A stretch of 64,000 nucleotides of DNA from Symbiodinium kawagutii (Eukaryota > Sar > Dinophyceae > Suessiales > Symbiodiniaceae). Positions 39,501 to 54,500 of this stretch are shown piece after piece. Numbering within the stretch: the stretch's first letter is position 1; every line of letters begins with the position of its first letter. Made by a program: the position numbers and the translations under genes. Where the stretch lies: assembly GCA_009767595.1 (NCBI GenBank), contig VSDK01021620.1, positions 78,082 through 142,081 of the forward strand. The letters run 5' to 3'. The notes beneath the pieces are model-generated. The model did not search any database. It had not been told where the DNA came from and worked only from the letters and a program-made list of their open reading frames with translations.

Positions 39501-42500
39501 TATGATGTCTTTCACGGTTCATAACCAACCAACCTTTAGATGCTGATCGCCATGAACTGCCATGGTATAATCGACAAAGCATCAACCCAACACTATCCAA
39601 CCACGAGCCATGAACCCAACAAAAGTCTGGCCCTCGGTTTTTTGTATCACCTGTTGGGCGGCGATTTAGTCAATGATGAGTGCATTGTTCGTACCACGTT
39701 GTACCACCATTTTCGATTACTTCATGATTGGTGACGGGTTGTACCACCAGTTGCTACCGCAGCTTGCACGGTTGCGTCGCATCCTCGAGTTGAACTAGGC
39801 AAGATAGGTTACCTATCAACCTTCTGCCATTCATTAACCTTTGATTGATTAGGTTCATGTTGATGGACGACCGCATCCACCTGGTTGGTAGGTTTGGGGG
39901 AACCTTGATTGACCAATGTGTAGCAAAGCAAGGGCCTGGCAGCAAGCCCTAAACATTGATTACCACTGGTATACGATTTTCATTGAAGGTGAATATCACT
40001 GGTATATCATTGTTAACAATGAAATTCATCAGGTTTCACAATCAAATTGGCGTATCATTGACCAACTTCATAAAACCTGATTCATGATTAACCTTGTTTT
40101 GGTTAATTAAGGAACAATTATTATGAAACCTGAAAGGGATGTATTGGTGGTTCATAATAACTGGTGTATGATTCACGATTTTCATTCAAGGTTAATACCG
40201 CTGGTTACATTGATTAATCATATACTGGGTTACGACCTTGTGATACATACACCAGTTATTACTATACTACCACTGGACAATTTTTTAGTTAACAATTTGT
40301 GGGTTGATCAACTGGTTGTTTTCGTTTTGGTCCTAGCAACCCAGAAACCAAGGCTGAAAAACCAAGGCCCGGCTCCGCGGAACCGCAGACGCTGACCCAG
40401 CGTCTGCAGCAGTTTCTTGGACAACGAGTTGGCGTCCACGATGGCTTCCACATCCGAGCCTGGCGCTGATGGACCTGGTGGCTCCATGGTGGTGGCTGCA
40501 TGGTGGTTCCACTGGATTCAGTGGATCAAATGAACTGTGAACTGGTTGGATGGTCAAATCCAGTGCCTTCAAGCAGCTTAGTGAGTTTGACAGATGATTA
40601 ACTTGTTGAGTGACTTGAGTGGTTGGTCTTGATGAATCACTTTTATCAACAACTTAACCACAACTGAGTTGTTGGTGAAGTGACTTAAGTGGTTGGCCAA
40701 ACACTTGGTTCATCATCTTATCATTTCATGAACACTCAGTTGTTGGTTAACTGATTTAAGTCGTTGGTTCACGAGGTCAACCACTGGCAAATAAACTTAT
40801 GAACCAAGTGTTGACCAACCATCTCTAGTAGCGACTCTTCTTGACCCCTGGCAAGCTGCGCATGAGTAGCTTGGCTGACCACTTCCACATCAAGTGTGCT
40901 GGGTGCGTCTCTGTGCAAAAGGATATGTGAAAACAAATCTATGCTCAAATGCACATATTTCTTGATGTCATACAAGAATTATGTACAACTATCTAATGCT
41001 ACAGTTTACAACTATGCAATACTACAGGTTGCAACTACGTCCACATATCTGTATCTCAGTTACTTTAAACCACCACCAGAGTGTGGTACCTCCCAATTGG
41101 TCAGACTATTGCTAGGGTAACTACCAGGCAACTGGTTGATATGCGAATCTGAACCGACTTATCATTGGGTACCACTCTGAGGTCGTGATGGTTACTTGGT
41201 GGTTCATGGGGGATTCTAATGGCAAATAATGAGGGATAATGACCAACAATAATGGCTAAACAACTACTAAGTGGTGATTATTTGTTGGTTCCCCTTATCA
41301 TCGCCCATGATAAACCACTCGAAACCCCTATCAAATCACCTTTTTATCACGAGTTCTCACTGGTTCATGCTTAGTCATCACGATGAACCTGGTTGTCATT
41401 AACCTGGGCATCACCGTTACTTATAGACAACCAGGTTAATGGTCATACCCCTGGGCTAATATAACTAATAGTGATTGATGCCCAGGTTAATGAATCTACC
41501 CTGGGGTAGTTTGACCTGGGTAGCCCATATTCACCGCATGAATCTCCACATCCACCAGCTCCGCACAGCTCCGCGCAGCTCCCCGTTCCGCGCTTCGTCT
41601 CCCCGTCTTGTGGTCCAGCGGAATGATCTCCGCGTCTCCTTCGTAGACTACGAAGAAGTCCTGCGGCACGCCCGGCACGTGGGAACGGGCTATGGCTGGT
41701 TGCTCAAGCCTCACCTGACAGGTCACCTAGCAGGTCACCTGACAGGTCACCTGACAAGTAGAAAATCCACCTGACAGGTCACCTGACAGGTACGAAATCT
41801 TTGGGTTTTCACCTGACAAGTGGAAAATCCTGAGGGAAAAAAAATTCCACTGCTGGTGCTCGGCCTCTCGGGGCGGGGTTCGACGGTTCGCAAAAAGACC
41901 CGCGCCTCTGCGAGGCTTCCGCCTGGAGCGCTGAATGATGTGATGGTTGTGGTAAGGAATGAGTAAAGAATGATGTACATTTACATATCTTCAACAACAA
42001 TAAATAAATGAATAAATAAATAAATAAATAAATATATATATATATAGACATCATGATGATTTCATGGTGATATATTATGTTTCGCAGTGGGGACCTATTT
42101 ATTCGTTACCAATCACGGGTTGTGATATTTATCGTTTACTATGATGATGTGTATGGTCAACAATAACGAATCATTTAATGGTGAATGCATGTGAATGATG
42201 TATATATAAATGTATTTATAAGTATAATATTGATGTCTATGGCAATCAGTGCCATGGTAATGATGAAGTCATAGCACGAGGTTTATGGACATCATGATGT
42301 GATGATTAGCAATTGTGTGGTTAAATGTTCATGCCATGGTGTCTATGGTAAACATTGATCATTTAACAGTGATTCATATTCAAAATGATAAGAACAACAT
42401 GAATAATGATGATGATCAATCTTTAAACATTAGAGTATCAAAATATCCATTGTGATGATGGTAACCATGGTGAATCATTATGAATGATGGTCGTAGATCA

Positions 42501-45500
42501 TTAAATTTACATAACCAATGATGATAGGATTGATAATACTAAAATGGGGCTCCTGATACTGCCACCGTCTGGCAGTGCCACTGTGGCACTATTGGTGACA
42601 AATCAATCTATCACATTATTAGCTGGGCAAATGACAATAGCGCAAGTATTTGTAATTGATTTACATTGATCAAGCGCCAACTAACTGCAAAACTGGCCGT
42701 AAAAAAACAACTACGCACAACAATGATTACCGATGGTTCTTAACCAGCAGTCGACACACTCGACTAATTAGCCACAAGCGATAATGGGTGAGCAACCGCT
42801 ATGTGAGAATATGGCTCCATGGTTGTTATTAGCTACTATCAACCTATCATAATGGCTACTGTATGCTATCTTCACGTAGCGACCAAAGGTACTTTTATCT
42901 TATTACTATCTTGTTACTATTCTGTTGGTTACTACTATAATGTTACTATCTTGTGACTATTATGTTGTTATCCACTGATGGGTATTCTATTATGTTGTTA
43001 CTATCCACCTACTATAATGGTGGTATCATATGGTTGTCACTTTGTGACCAATGGTTATCATCAACTTCAATGTGGCCATCGGTGACCATCAACGCATTCT
43101 GAAGTCACCATTCTGAACATGGCGATTGTTGGTTCACCACTCATGTAGTCATTAATCAATATAACATCAATAGTTGGTATGGCCAATTGGTTCACTAGTT
43201 GGCTTGGGATAGCTGATTATTGTAGTCATTGCTTGATACTAACGGGCTTCAACCACTCTCAATCAACGCTCAAGTTTCAATCAACCACAATTGATAGTTA
43301 AGTAGTATGAATCATAATAGTGACTATTCTCAACGATTGCTAATTTCCATCACTGATCAACCAAATATGAGCAACCATGTCGGTAGCACTGTCAACCATT
43401 GTGATAACCAGTTGATTCTCAAACTCAACCATCAACCATCAACAAACGATTCGCAAACATTATGATCAAGCATCCGTTGCCAACCTGAATCAACATTATG
43501 ATTAATACCACTATCACCCGTATTCAATCAACCATCAATCATTCAACATCTGGTAACCACTATCACCACTATCATCACCACTATAGCGGTATCCTTCACC
43601 CCTACCATGGTTAGATAAAGCATCAATCAAATACCATCATCAAATACCATCATCAAATACCACTATGCCAAATTATACCACTATCATTAACTCGGGCGTG
43701 GGTCACAGTGGTGGTCGGCAGATCGACCGTCGTAAACCGTCACCTAATCATATCATTCACCAACTCATTCACCGTGATTCCCCACCATATCATATAAGCA
43801 TCACTTAACCAACAAAAACTGTCGCTTCACCATCCATCCACCATCCTCAACCATGCCATTCACCATGTGGCTATGGGTCAATTCTCCCTGTACCCCTGGT
43901 TCTCCCACCATTAACCATTGTTTTCCTTATGAAATTGTTGCTTCTGATCCCTCATGAAATTGGTTGGTCAAGTGCTTGACCTATAGCCGTGTCTTGATCC
44001 ATCATTATCCAACCAACCAACCACTATACCATTATCTCACTATCATCAAATCGAAAAAGACCACAGTGGTCAACAAATCAACCATCATCAACCATCACTT
44101 AACCATATCATTCACCAAACCATTCACCAAGATTCCCCACCATATCATATAAACATCACTTAACCACCAGTTAACCACCACTTAACCATCACTTAACCAT
44201 CACTTAACCACCACTTAACCATCACTTAACCATCACTTAACCATCACTTAACCACCACTTAACCACCACTTAACCACCACTTAACCATCACTTAACCATC
44301 ACTTAACCACCACTTAACCACCACTTAACCACCACTTAACCATCACTTAACCATCACTTAACCAAGCATCCACCCATCCAGCCATCCAACCGTGGTGCAA
44401 CGTGGCACCACTAGCGCCGTTGCCGTTGCCCCACGGTCCGCCGCGCCTTCCACTACGATGCGTCCCATGGGCACCTTGAGCCGCGTGGCCTTGGAAGCCA
44501 AGTCCTTCAGCAGGTCGCCGCCTGAGCGACCGGATCCACAAGTCATGGCCGCGCTTCACGGGTTAATCAATAGGCTTTTAATAGTCAAATGAATGTTTAA
44601 TGAATGGTTAACTAACCAGCAAGCAACCAATAGGGTTTTATAGTAACAATTATATCAATTACTGGTTTGCTATTAACTATTGATTAACTATTGATTATAA
44701 GTTAATCAATAGTTAATAGTAAACCAGTGATTGACCAGTGAATGGTTTATCAATAGAGTTTAATCCCAGTGGTGATCAATATTAACTTAATGAATGGTTA
44801 ATGCTGGCAGCTGGTTTACCAACTGGTAAATGCCTGCTGGTTGAAACCTGATATTTACTTGTGGATCAGGTTCATAGTTCACCGGAATTTATAGGCGAAT
44901 AGTGAAATTTGAGCCTATGATGAGTTTCATGAAAATCAATAGGCTTCACCAGAATCAATAGGCTTTTAATAATCAATAGGTTGAACCAGGTGATTTTTAT
45001 CGGGTTCACCAGAATTCATGGCTTTCAATATCATGCTGGTTTACTAGGTTTCAATAATCAATAGGTTCATAATGAATGCTTAATACTGGCTAAATGCTGG
45101 TTTACCAACATTATGCCGGTAAATGCTGGTCAATGCTGGCGAACCAGCCGTTTAACTAGGTTTCAATAATCAATTCATAGGCCTTCATAGGGAAATATCA
45201 GCATTCATTTTAACTATTAACCTGATATTTACCTTTAAGCTACCGTTGATTTATGAATAGGTCAATTAACCTTGGTGAGCTACCGCATTCATATTTACCT
45301 GTGAAGGAGAATTGATTGTGAATGCTGATAACCTATGAATAGCTTTAGAATCAATAGCTGAAAAGCATTCATAGTTCACCAGAATCGATAGGGTTTCAAG
45401 ATTATGCTGCTCTACTAGGTTTCAATAATCAATAGGTTCACAATCAAATAGCTCCAGCACTAATAGTCAATCGGTTCATAAGCAATTTCATAATGCCTAG

Positions 45501-48500
45501 CTATGGCTTTTGAACCTAGCTGATTTCATAATCGACCCTAGTTACTAGAGTTCAATAGGGTATAAATAGGTCAAGCATAACCAGCATCATATTGAAAGGT
45601 TCATTAGCATCGATAAGGCTGCAATAGGTAATCAACCATACTCACCAGCATCATATTACTCCGCCAGCATCTTTAATCAATTTACCATTTGAATCACTCA
45701 CTAGCATTGAAACTTACCATCATTTGAATCATGAATCTTTGTTTTTGACAATCATTCTCGAGCAAGTTGTTGATGATCAATGGTAACCCAGCAAATCGTG
45801 ATGACCTATAAGAATGAATCACTGTCTGGGTAGCAGCATGACCTATCGTAAGGATCTACTGGCCTCCGCAAGAAACCAGGTTGATTGATCATTAAGCACC
45901 CACGTGTCGAGCAAAAATACAGTCGGATATACTGCAGATATGACTAAGGTTGATGGTGAATGGCAATGGTTAGTCAGCTTCATAAGAATGACTAGTAGTG
46001 ACTAGAATGATAAATGACCAACTGAAAATCTCAGAATGACCGCCTGAACATCCCACAATGAATGTTGGATGCCAAGCATCTCTGAACCAAATCAACCAGC
46101 AACCATCATTCAGACATGACCTTGCATCATCCGCCATCTGTTAACCAAGCAGTAATCATGCGTCCCTTGTCACCATGGCTAAGCAGTATTCATCGTCCAC
46201 CAAAGGTCCCCTCGATTTTCCCACGCTAACCGAGTTGCTTTTGGCCATGTCCATGGCGGACCGCAGGTTGGCGTTTCGCGAAATGGACCTACGCAGTGGT
46301 AAACAATGGAGCTTGTGGTTTGGTGAACCGTGGTTAAGACTGGTGAATCAGTGCGGAATGCTTTGGAACAAAAAGTTGTGGCTGTTTTGCGTCAAGCCAA
46401 AAATCATAGGTTGCAAGGTGGGCCCCCCGAAACGTTATAACTTTGTTTACAAGGCTATTTAACGATAGTTATATCTACCATAACCGGTAGTTGCCCTAGC
46501 TATAACCCAACTTATAGCTAGTTAGGGGCCCACCTTGTGGGATGCTTGGGGGTGGATGTGCCACATGATGACGGCTGGTGGTCAGTTTCGCGCTACGGAT
46601 CTCTCCCATTGCAACCCATCTCCAACCATCCCAGCCGGCTACAACCATGGATGAGCCTCGGTGATCCTTGGACGCCATAAATGACAACCGGATTTCTTAC
46701 TGCCAGCGGATTCATTGAATGTTGTTGCCATGATGCCTCGATCATCGATCCCTTTCAGCTATCATTTCTCAAATGCTGTTGCCATGATACCTCGATCCCT
46801 TTTAGCATTTATATCATTCATGACATCTGAGATTGCCTTTTACCCCGAAGCTGGTTCCAGTCGTGGCCGAGGACGAGTGGATGAAGGACGACTGGTGACC
46901 CTGCTTCGTCCTGAGATCATTGCTGGGTCACATGTGATGGGACTTCTCAGCTATGGAACCCCTGGTGAAACGTGTTGAACTGCTACAATGTCTGGCTTGA
47001 GGAGCACACAATTCATTTGAGAGTGTCCATCTTGCAATCTGAATCTTGGAACAAATCATGAACCATCAGTATCAACCAGGCTCATTCACCATCAAGCATC
47101 ACCGGTGAGTGGTCAATTCTTGCCCCCTGCTTGTCAATTGGAAACCACCAGCCAGTTTATCTTTAATTATAGCCACTATCACCCATTGACTACGGAACCA
47201 TCAACTAATCAAATTGTATTGATCAGCCATCGGTTACTACTGAATCATTCATTAACCATTAATGGACCATGAAACTAATCACTACAAACCGTGGGTGTTT
47301 CTTGAAATAGGGATAACCCAAAAAAGGATGGTTTATCAATTGCAATCAGTACTTAATATTGAATGATTTGGGGGTCTCCTATTTCGACAAACACCCATAT
47401 ACCATTATCACCATTACTCACCATCAATCGTTCCTCCGCTGGTGTATTAACCACCATCATCACCAGTGATATTGGATGATGTATTCTTGAGTGGCAATTC
47501 TGCAGATAATATGATCACTATCATCACCACTATCATCACCCATACTATGAAACACATGATACTATGAAACACATGGCTGTGGATCAAAACCCTGGACCCT
47601 TGGTTCCCCTATCATTAACCAGGCTGTTTTCCCTGTGAACTTGTTGGAGATTTTCCCCATTAGTTGGTTGGTTAAAGCCTTGACCCATAGCCTCATATCC
47701 CCTGCTATTGTTGGTTTATCTCCCCTATTATTAACCATTAGCCAGCTACTAGTAACCATTGCTTGGTCGATGAATAGCTTGACCCAGCTCGCCATATAGT
47801 TGGCATGACTAGTTGTTATCCCCTATTATTAACCATTAATAACAACTATATAACCAGCTATAATAACATATATATATATAGTTTCTACTATCATTATTTA
47901 TGGAGTCTTGCCGAATTCTTAGTTATCATCCCCTATTATTACCCACTAACCAGCTACTACAACAACCATTGCTTGGTTGCTTCACTGCGGCTGACCTAGC
48001 TCGCCACATGAGATCGATCATTCGCACCAGCTCCCAGCCCTCCACGGACGCGGAGGCCTTGCGATGAAGGAAATCTCGGTCTCCGAGAGCTGGCCTTGGC
48101 GCAGCTGCGCCAAGAGGCGGCCAGGGAGGAGCCCGCCCGTGCTTTAGACGGGTTGGTGGTAGCCATAGGGTGGTAATCATGATAACCATGGTTATTATAT
48201 AGGATTCTATAACCTATGTGATATGGGAATAGAAGGGTTATAAGAGTAACTATAAGGGATCATAACCAGCAATAATGGTTGATAATGGAGGATAGCAACC
48301 AACAGTGGTCGAACAAGCCGTGGTAGTTTCTCAAGCCATATACCCAAGTCATGGCTGGTTACAAGTCATGGTTATTAAGGATGCTTTGGGGATTACCCCT
48401 TTGACTTGAGAAACCAGCAGTCATGGCTATGCAGCTATGCCGGAGCGGCCACAAGTCATGGTAGAACCATGACCTGGTAGTCTGATGAATGGATGGATGG

Positions 48501-51500
48501 ATGGATGAACGTCTCAACAGCTTGACTACTTTGGGTCCTTTGGGGGGTTCTTAAAAGAGGGAGCCCCCCAGAAATGGTTGGTTTATGACCATAAATGATC
48601 AAGATTTTTGATGATTTAGGGGGTCCCCTATGACTTGAGAAACACCCATTTCACCAAGGCTAGCCCTTGACCCACAGCCACAAGCAACTGCAGGCTGTGC
48701 AGATCTGTTTCTTGATCCCTAATCATTTATTTTGATCCCTTTCCCATACAAAGAACCGTGTTCTTAATGATTAATAACCATAATCATTTGAATACATGCG
48801 GATTTCATGATGTATCTTGATTCAAATATTGTGAATATACAAACATATATCACTGCTCTGCCTTTCATGATCAATCACCATTATGAACGCATTTCTAAGC
48901 TAAACGATCATTAAACTACCATAATGAGCATTTACTCATGATCAAACCATCATTTAGTCATCATTTAAGCAGCAAAGCTCTATCTAATAGTTATCAACCA
49001 TTGCGTTTGGTTCAACTGGTTTTACCATATCTTGTATATACCTGCTGAATTACCAATATTTCACCCACTACACAACCATCATTATACCCATCATTATAAC
49101 TATGCTGCTTTTGGCGGCCCATTGTATACCTAGTATCAACTGGCTAGTATAAGCAAATCATAACTGATACAACATACATATCGTGGTTGGTAGATAAGCC
49201 ATGACTGGCAACCCGCGACTAATTCCGCATTGGCAGTGGGTCAAAACCCCGTACCCCTGTTTCACCTATCATTAACCATTGTTTTCCATATGAAATGGTT
49301 GGTGAATATCCCATATGAAATTGGTTGGTTAAAGCCTTGACCCATAGCCAATTCAAGATCAATTCCGTGGGTCAAAATACAGTACGTATCCCTGGCTGTT
49401 CACATCAGCCATGACCAGTCACTGCTGCTGCTGGGATCTTCGCGTACCCATTCGTGGTTGGTCCATGTTGACCCATAACTACATATAGTTGGCATAAGCC
49501 TCATGTTGACATATAGTTGACATGTGGTTGATAGTTATTGCTAGCAGTTATTATTGTCTATCATCAACCAGTAACCAGCCCATTAACAATGGCTGTTGGT
49601 TGGTTAAAGCTTTGATCCATCGCTATATCGGTACATCGGGGATACAAACAATTTTTGGCCAATAATCAACGACTGGTATAACTTCCAATGCTGATAAATT
49701 ATTCTTGAATTCACATATGATCAAAGATAACTGGTCTATACCATCTATTGTTGGCATAACTGGTCCATAATCAACATACTGGTAGCAGTATTTCATACCA
49801 GTAGGCATCACAGTTGGAATACACAGGCTATATATCACCTTTTAAGCCTTCTTGGAATAAATAGGCTATACTGGTTAGAAGATAACAATCATCTTGTCTA
49901 ACCGGTCAATTTTTGGTTGGATCACAACATATGGCTATAGTTAATTGGTATACCATATGACTATAGTCAACTAACTGGCCCCTATTGTTATACCGTCTAT
50001 TCTTATGCCTGGAGATTCCATCTATTGCTATACCATCTATAATTATCTAACCATCTATGACTATATGTTATACCAAATGATATCTAAGCATATCAAACTA
50101 TAGTTGGTATAACATCTTTATCAAATTATACATATACTTATCTAACCAAATGATATAACATCTATATGTTATCAGGTTGTACCTAGTTGGTTACTATCAA
50201 CTATAGTTAAGTAAAAATGGTATGAACCACTTAACTATGGTCAAAATATGGTAATTGCGCAGTAATTACCCAGTGAACTACGGTCATAATATGGCAGTGG
50301 GTCAAAACCCTGTACCCCTGGTTTCCCCATCATTTACCATTGTTTTCCCTATTGCTGTTGGTTATTGTCCCCCATTATTAGTTGATTAAGATTGACGCAT
50401 AGCCACGTGGCAATTACTACATGTCATACCAGTTACAGTTGGTATACCAGTTATAGGTATCTAACCAATTACAGTTGGTAAAACATCTATATGGTGGTTT
50501 CTCAAAATAGGGGCCCCTACAAATAGCTGGTTTACTAGTATAAATGGTTAGCAATGGATGATTAGAGGGTACCCCTCTTTTGAGAAACCACCACATCTAT
50601 ATGTTATCACCATATTGATATAGTGAAAAGTAACTTATGGCTATAATGTTTGTAAAATATCTAGAGGTTAAAACAACTACATGGTTATAGTGATAGGTAT
50701 CAGGTTATCCCATCTTTCCTCGGCCTAGCTGGTCCATTCCCATCACAGCCGACTCGTCGCAGCTGCGCAGCGCAGCGCACCTGCGATGTGCTCCACGTGT
50801 GGCATGCGCTTCACCACGTTGCCCGCGCGCTTGCCGCGACCTGTGACACAGCGCAGGGCCAGGAGAACTGCCACGGAAGCATAATCGTAACATGGCTTAA
50901 TGGTTGCATCATAACATTAACTCATGGTTTATATCAGACTAATGGTTGTGGTTGATCATCATTTATTATCATACTAACTAACCATACTAGTGATTTATTG
51001 TTGATGGTTATCATCAATAATTAGCTATTTTTGATGATCTATATCACACTAATGATTGTATCATACTAATGATGGCCTAATGTTTTGATCATAATGTTAA
51101 TCAATATGGTTTATATCAGACTAATGACTGTGGTTGATAATCATTTATCATTGATGGGTATCATCAATAATTGACTATTTTTGATAATCGGCAATAATTA
51201 ACCATACTAATGCTTTATTGTTCAGGGTTTATGAAAAACAATAATGGTCATCCATCTTTACCTTGCGATGCTTTATATCAAGCTTAATTGGTGGTTGAGA
51301 TTATGCGTTGCGTAGTAATGTTAACTAGTGGTTTATTAGCTAATCATACTAATTAGTCATCAGAGTAGTGGTTTATATTAGTGGTTAATAATTGATAGTC
51401 AATATAATCATAAAACTCATGCTTTATAATGGTTCATGATTAATGGTTAATCATCAATGATCATGGTGATTCATCTAATGAACCACTAATTCATTCAGGG

Positions 51501-54500
51501 TCAACGGCTATTGGTTTATTGTTAAGTTCAATCATACTAATTAACCATGTTATTTGGTTAGTCTATTTGTTAATGACAAACACGCGTCGCCACATAGACC
51601 TTAAAGTCCCTCATACAGGGTTCCGTATGGCTTGAGAAACCCCTATATGGTTAGAATATGAATATACAATCCGAAAAAATCTTGGGTTTAGGGCCCTATG
51701 TGGTTAGTTAGAACCAGTTTCGATGGTTTCTGCTTTGTGAGGAATCCGAGGACATACGGACTATCCAAACTCCAACTCCTTATGTCTATGATTTCGATAG
51801 TGACATGGCTGTGGGTCAAAACCCTGTACCCCTGGTTCCCCATCATTAACCATGGTTTTCCTTATAGTTTTGTTGGTTGTTTACCCCCATTATTGGCACA
51901 GCCACAGTTACCATGGATTTCATTGATGGCAAAATCCAACCCTCGATAAGCTGATGCCCGTCCATTTGCACGACCATGGGGCCCTCACCTGGGAAGACAT
52001 GGCGCATCATCGCTATTTCACCCATTCGTCACAATCTTCGAGCCACGATATCCCCTAATATGGCTATGGGTCACTATTAACCAACCAATAATGGGGGTTA
52101 ATAACCAACAATAACAAGGAAACCAATGGTTAATGATGGGGAACCAGGGGCACGGGGTTTTGACACACAGCCATATTGGCAAGCAGTGACCTCTATTGAC
52201 ATCAACCAACTGCTGGTCATGACAAACCGAGTGGTAGTGATCAACCAACATCAAACCCTTCCAGTTGCCTCTGTAGTAGGTAACTAGGGAACCGCAAGTC
52301 GGGATGGTTACCTATTATACAAGTAACTGGAAACAAACGATTACCATCCATTGCCAACCATCAGGTTACTTATTCTATGTGACTGGAAAGGTGGGGACAT
52401 ATGACCGTTACCGTTACCATTACATACCATTACCGTCATTCATTCACATCGATCGCCACCCATCACTCGCCATGGGCCATCCATTCACCGCATTTCCGCC
52501 TTCGTACATGGCGTTGCGGCGAGGGAAATGGAGCCGTTGGTGCAAACCCAAGGCTTCGAACCCTGCACCTGAGCTGATCGTTGCGCAAGGCATGGCAGCC
52601 AACGAATCATGTACTGCCGTGTCCTTTGGTGACTGCTTGGTAGTGGCCATGGCTGGTTGGTGGTGCTCACCACCCCGTCATGAAAAAAATAGTCAACCAA
52701 GAAATCATTTGTAAATACAAGAGCAAAAAAGTTTTAAACATGTTTGCAGCCACCAGCCAAATGATACTTGGTTAAATGGCATTGTGAAATACTCAAGCAA
52801 CTTCAAACACTCGAGATGAAACACACATTTAAACAAAGAAACACATGGTCCCACATCAGCATACACATCAATCAATACCGGCGAACAAATGGCAATGAGG
52901 GGTTATTGAATAATAACGCACCGCCAATCATCAAAGCTATGTGGCCAAGACGCTCAGAAAACACCCCTGGTTGAAATGTTGCCAGTCTTTGAAGGCTCCA
53001 CCCCAATGCAGCGATTTGAAAATTGGGCGAAGGTGGAAATTCCAAATTCGCTGGAAAATGTTGGGGCAATTTTCGTTTTGGAAAATACAGTAGAAGATGT
53101 AAATTGGGGCATCGAAAAGATGAACGGCCCCAAGAAAGATTGGACCGTGCAGTCCGGTACCCAATCCACCCATACGGCTACGGGTCAATATTAGCCATCC
53201 GTTTATAGGGGATAATAACCAACAATGATAAGGAAAATAATGGTTAATGATAGGGAACTAGGGGTACAGGGTGAACTGACCCACAGCCATACCAGCGTCC
53301 ACGGCCGCGCGGCCAAGGGGCGAGAGATGGACAAGACCACTACGCCAGGGTCCTCTGCCACCACCGATGCACGGAAGGTTCGGGTTTCGACCTCGGAGAG
53401 CACCGGTGACAGGGTGCAATGGCCAAGAATCATAGCGAACCATCAAGGGTCCGCATCGGCACCTTGAACATCACGAATGTTCAGATTCTTTTCCCTGGTT
53501 CACCGGTGTTTTTTTCGTCATCTTTGCGTCATCTTATTCATGATTAACCTTTAATCAATACAATTAATCATCATCATAATGATTATTGATACAATTATGG
53601 CTTATAATCATAATGATAACTATGAATCATCATGCACCGTTACTAACCATTGACCATAGTTCAATGGCTCATAACCATACAGAGTGGTAAACACACCTAC
53701 TTAACTTGGGTTACAACTACGGCAACTACCAACCAGTTGGAAAATACAACTATATATGCTAACCGTATATATATATATATGTATATATATATATACTCAG
53801 CAACTAGGTTGGGCTATAAAACCAAGTAGGTTAGGTTTATATACCTAAGTGGTGGTTTCTGAGAATAGGGGTACCCCCAAATCATCCTTTATTAGCCATT
53901 TATACAGTAGCAATAAACCAACCATTTTTTGGGTCCCCTATTTTAAGAAACCGCCATGTATCTATACTTGGTACCTAACTTTACCAACTAGGTGGGGTAC
54001 GACCCAAGTTGCCTGCTAGGTTATACACCACACAGGGTTATATAGTCTGGTGTACCACTAGTTATAACCAACTTAAGGAAACTACCAACTCGGTGACTTA
54101 GGTTATAAGGCTGTGGGTCAGTTCACCCCGTACCCCTGGTTCCCCAATCATGAACCATTCTTTCCCCCATGAAAATCATTCATGATTGGGGGAACCAGGA
54201 AAATTGATATATGCTAATTTAATCACAGGCTTAAATTTCCCCAAATTTCATTGGGATAATCATTTATTACTATTGTTGCTTATTATCCCCCATGAGTCAT
54301 TGGTGGGTCAAGTGCGGCTGACCCAGCTCGCCACAGCTGGTATATCCCCTACTATTTAATACTACTATTGCTAGGTTATCATCCCCGATTGTTGGCCATT
54401 ATATCCAGCCATTGGTTTCCCTATTAATGTTGGTTGTCATGCCCAAGGGTTGCTTGGTTAATCTTGACCCAGCTCGCCATACCAGCCATTCTCTTCATGA

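Noticed and set aside
40376-40459. Exon 10 island read as DANSLSKKLLQTLGQRL
   Set aside because: Attractive as a helix, but it does not supply the cassette and beta5 needed at this point, and the following exons then lose either order or phase. Kept as an alternative in the feature text.
44157-44366. CRISPR-like array
   Set aside because: The units are contiguous 11-mers with no unique spacers; a simple tandem repeat in eukaryotic DNA.
46175-46462. Plus-strand frame MAKQYSSSTKGPLDF...
   Set aside because: Looks protein-like for about 45 codons, but the second half runs into the family D MITE, and no family is recognised.
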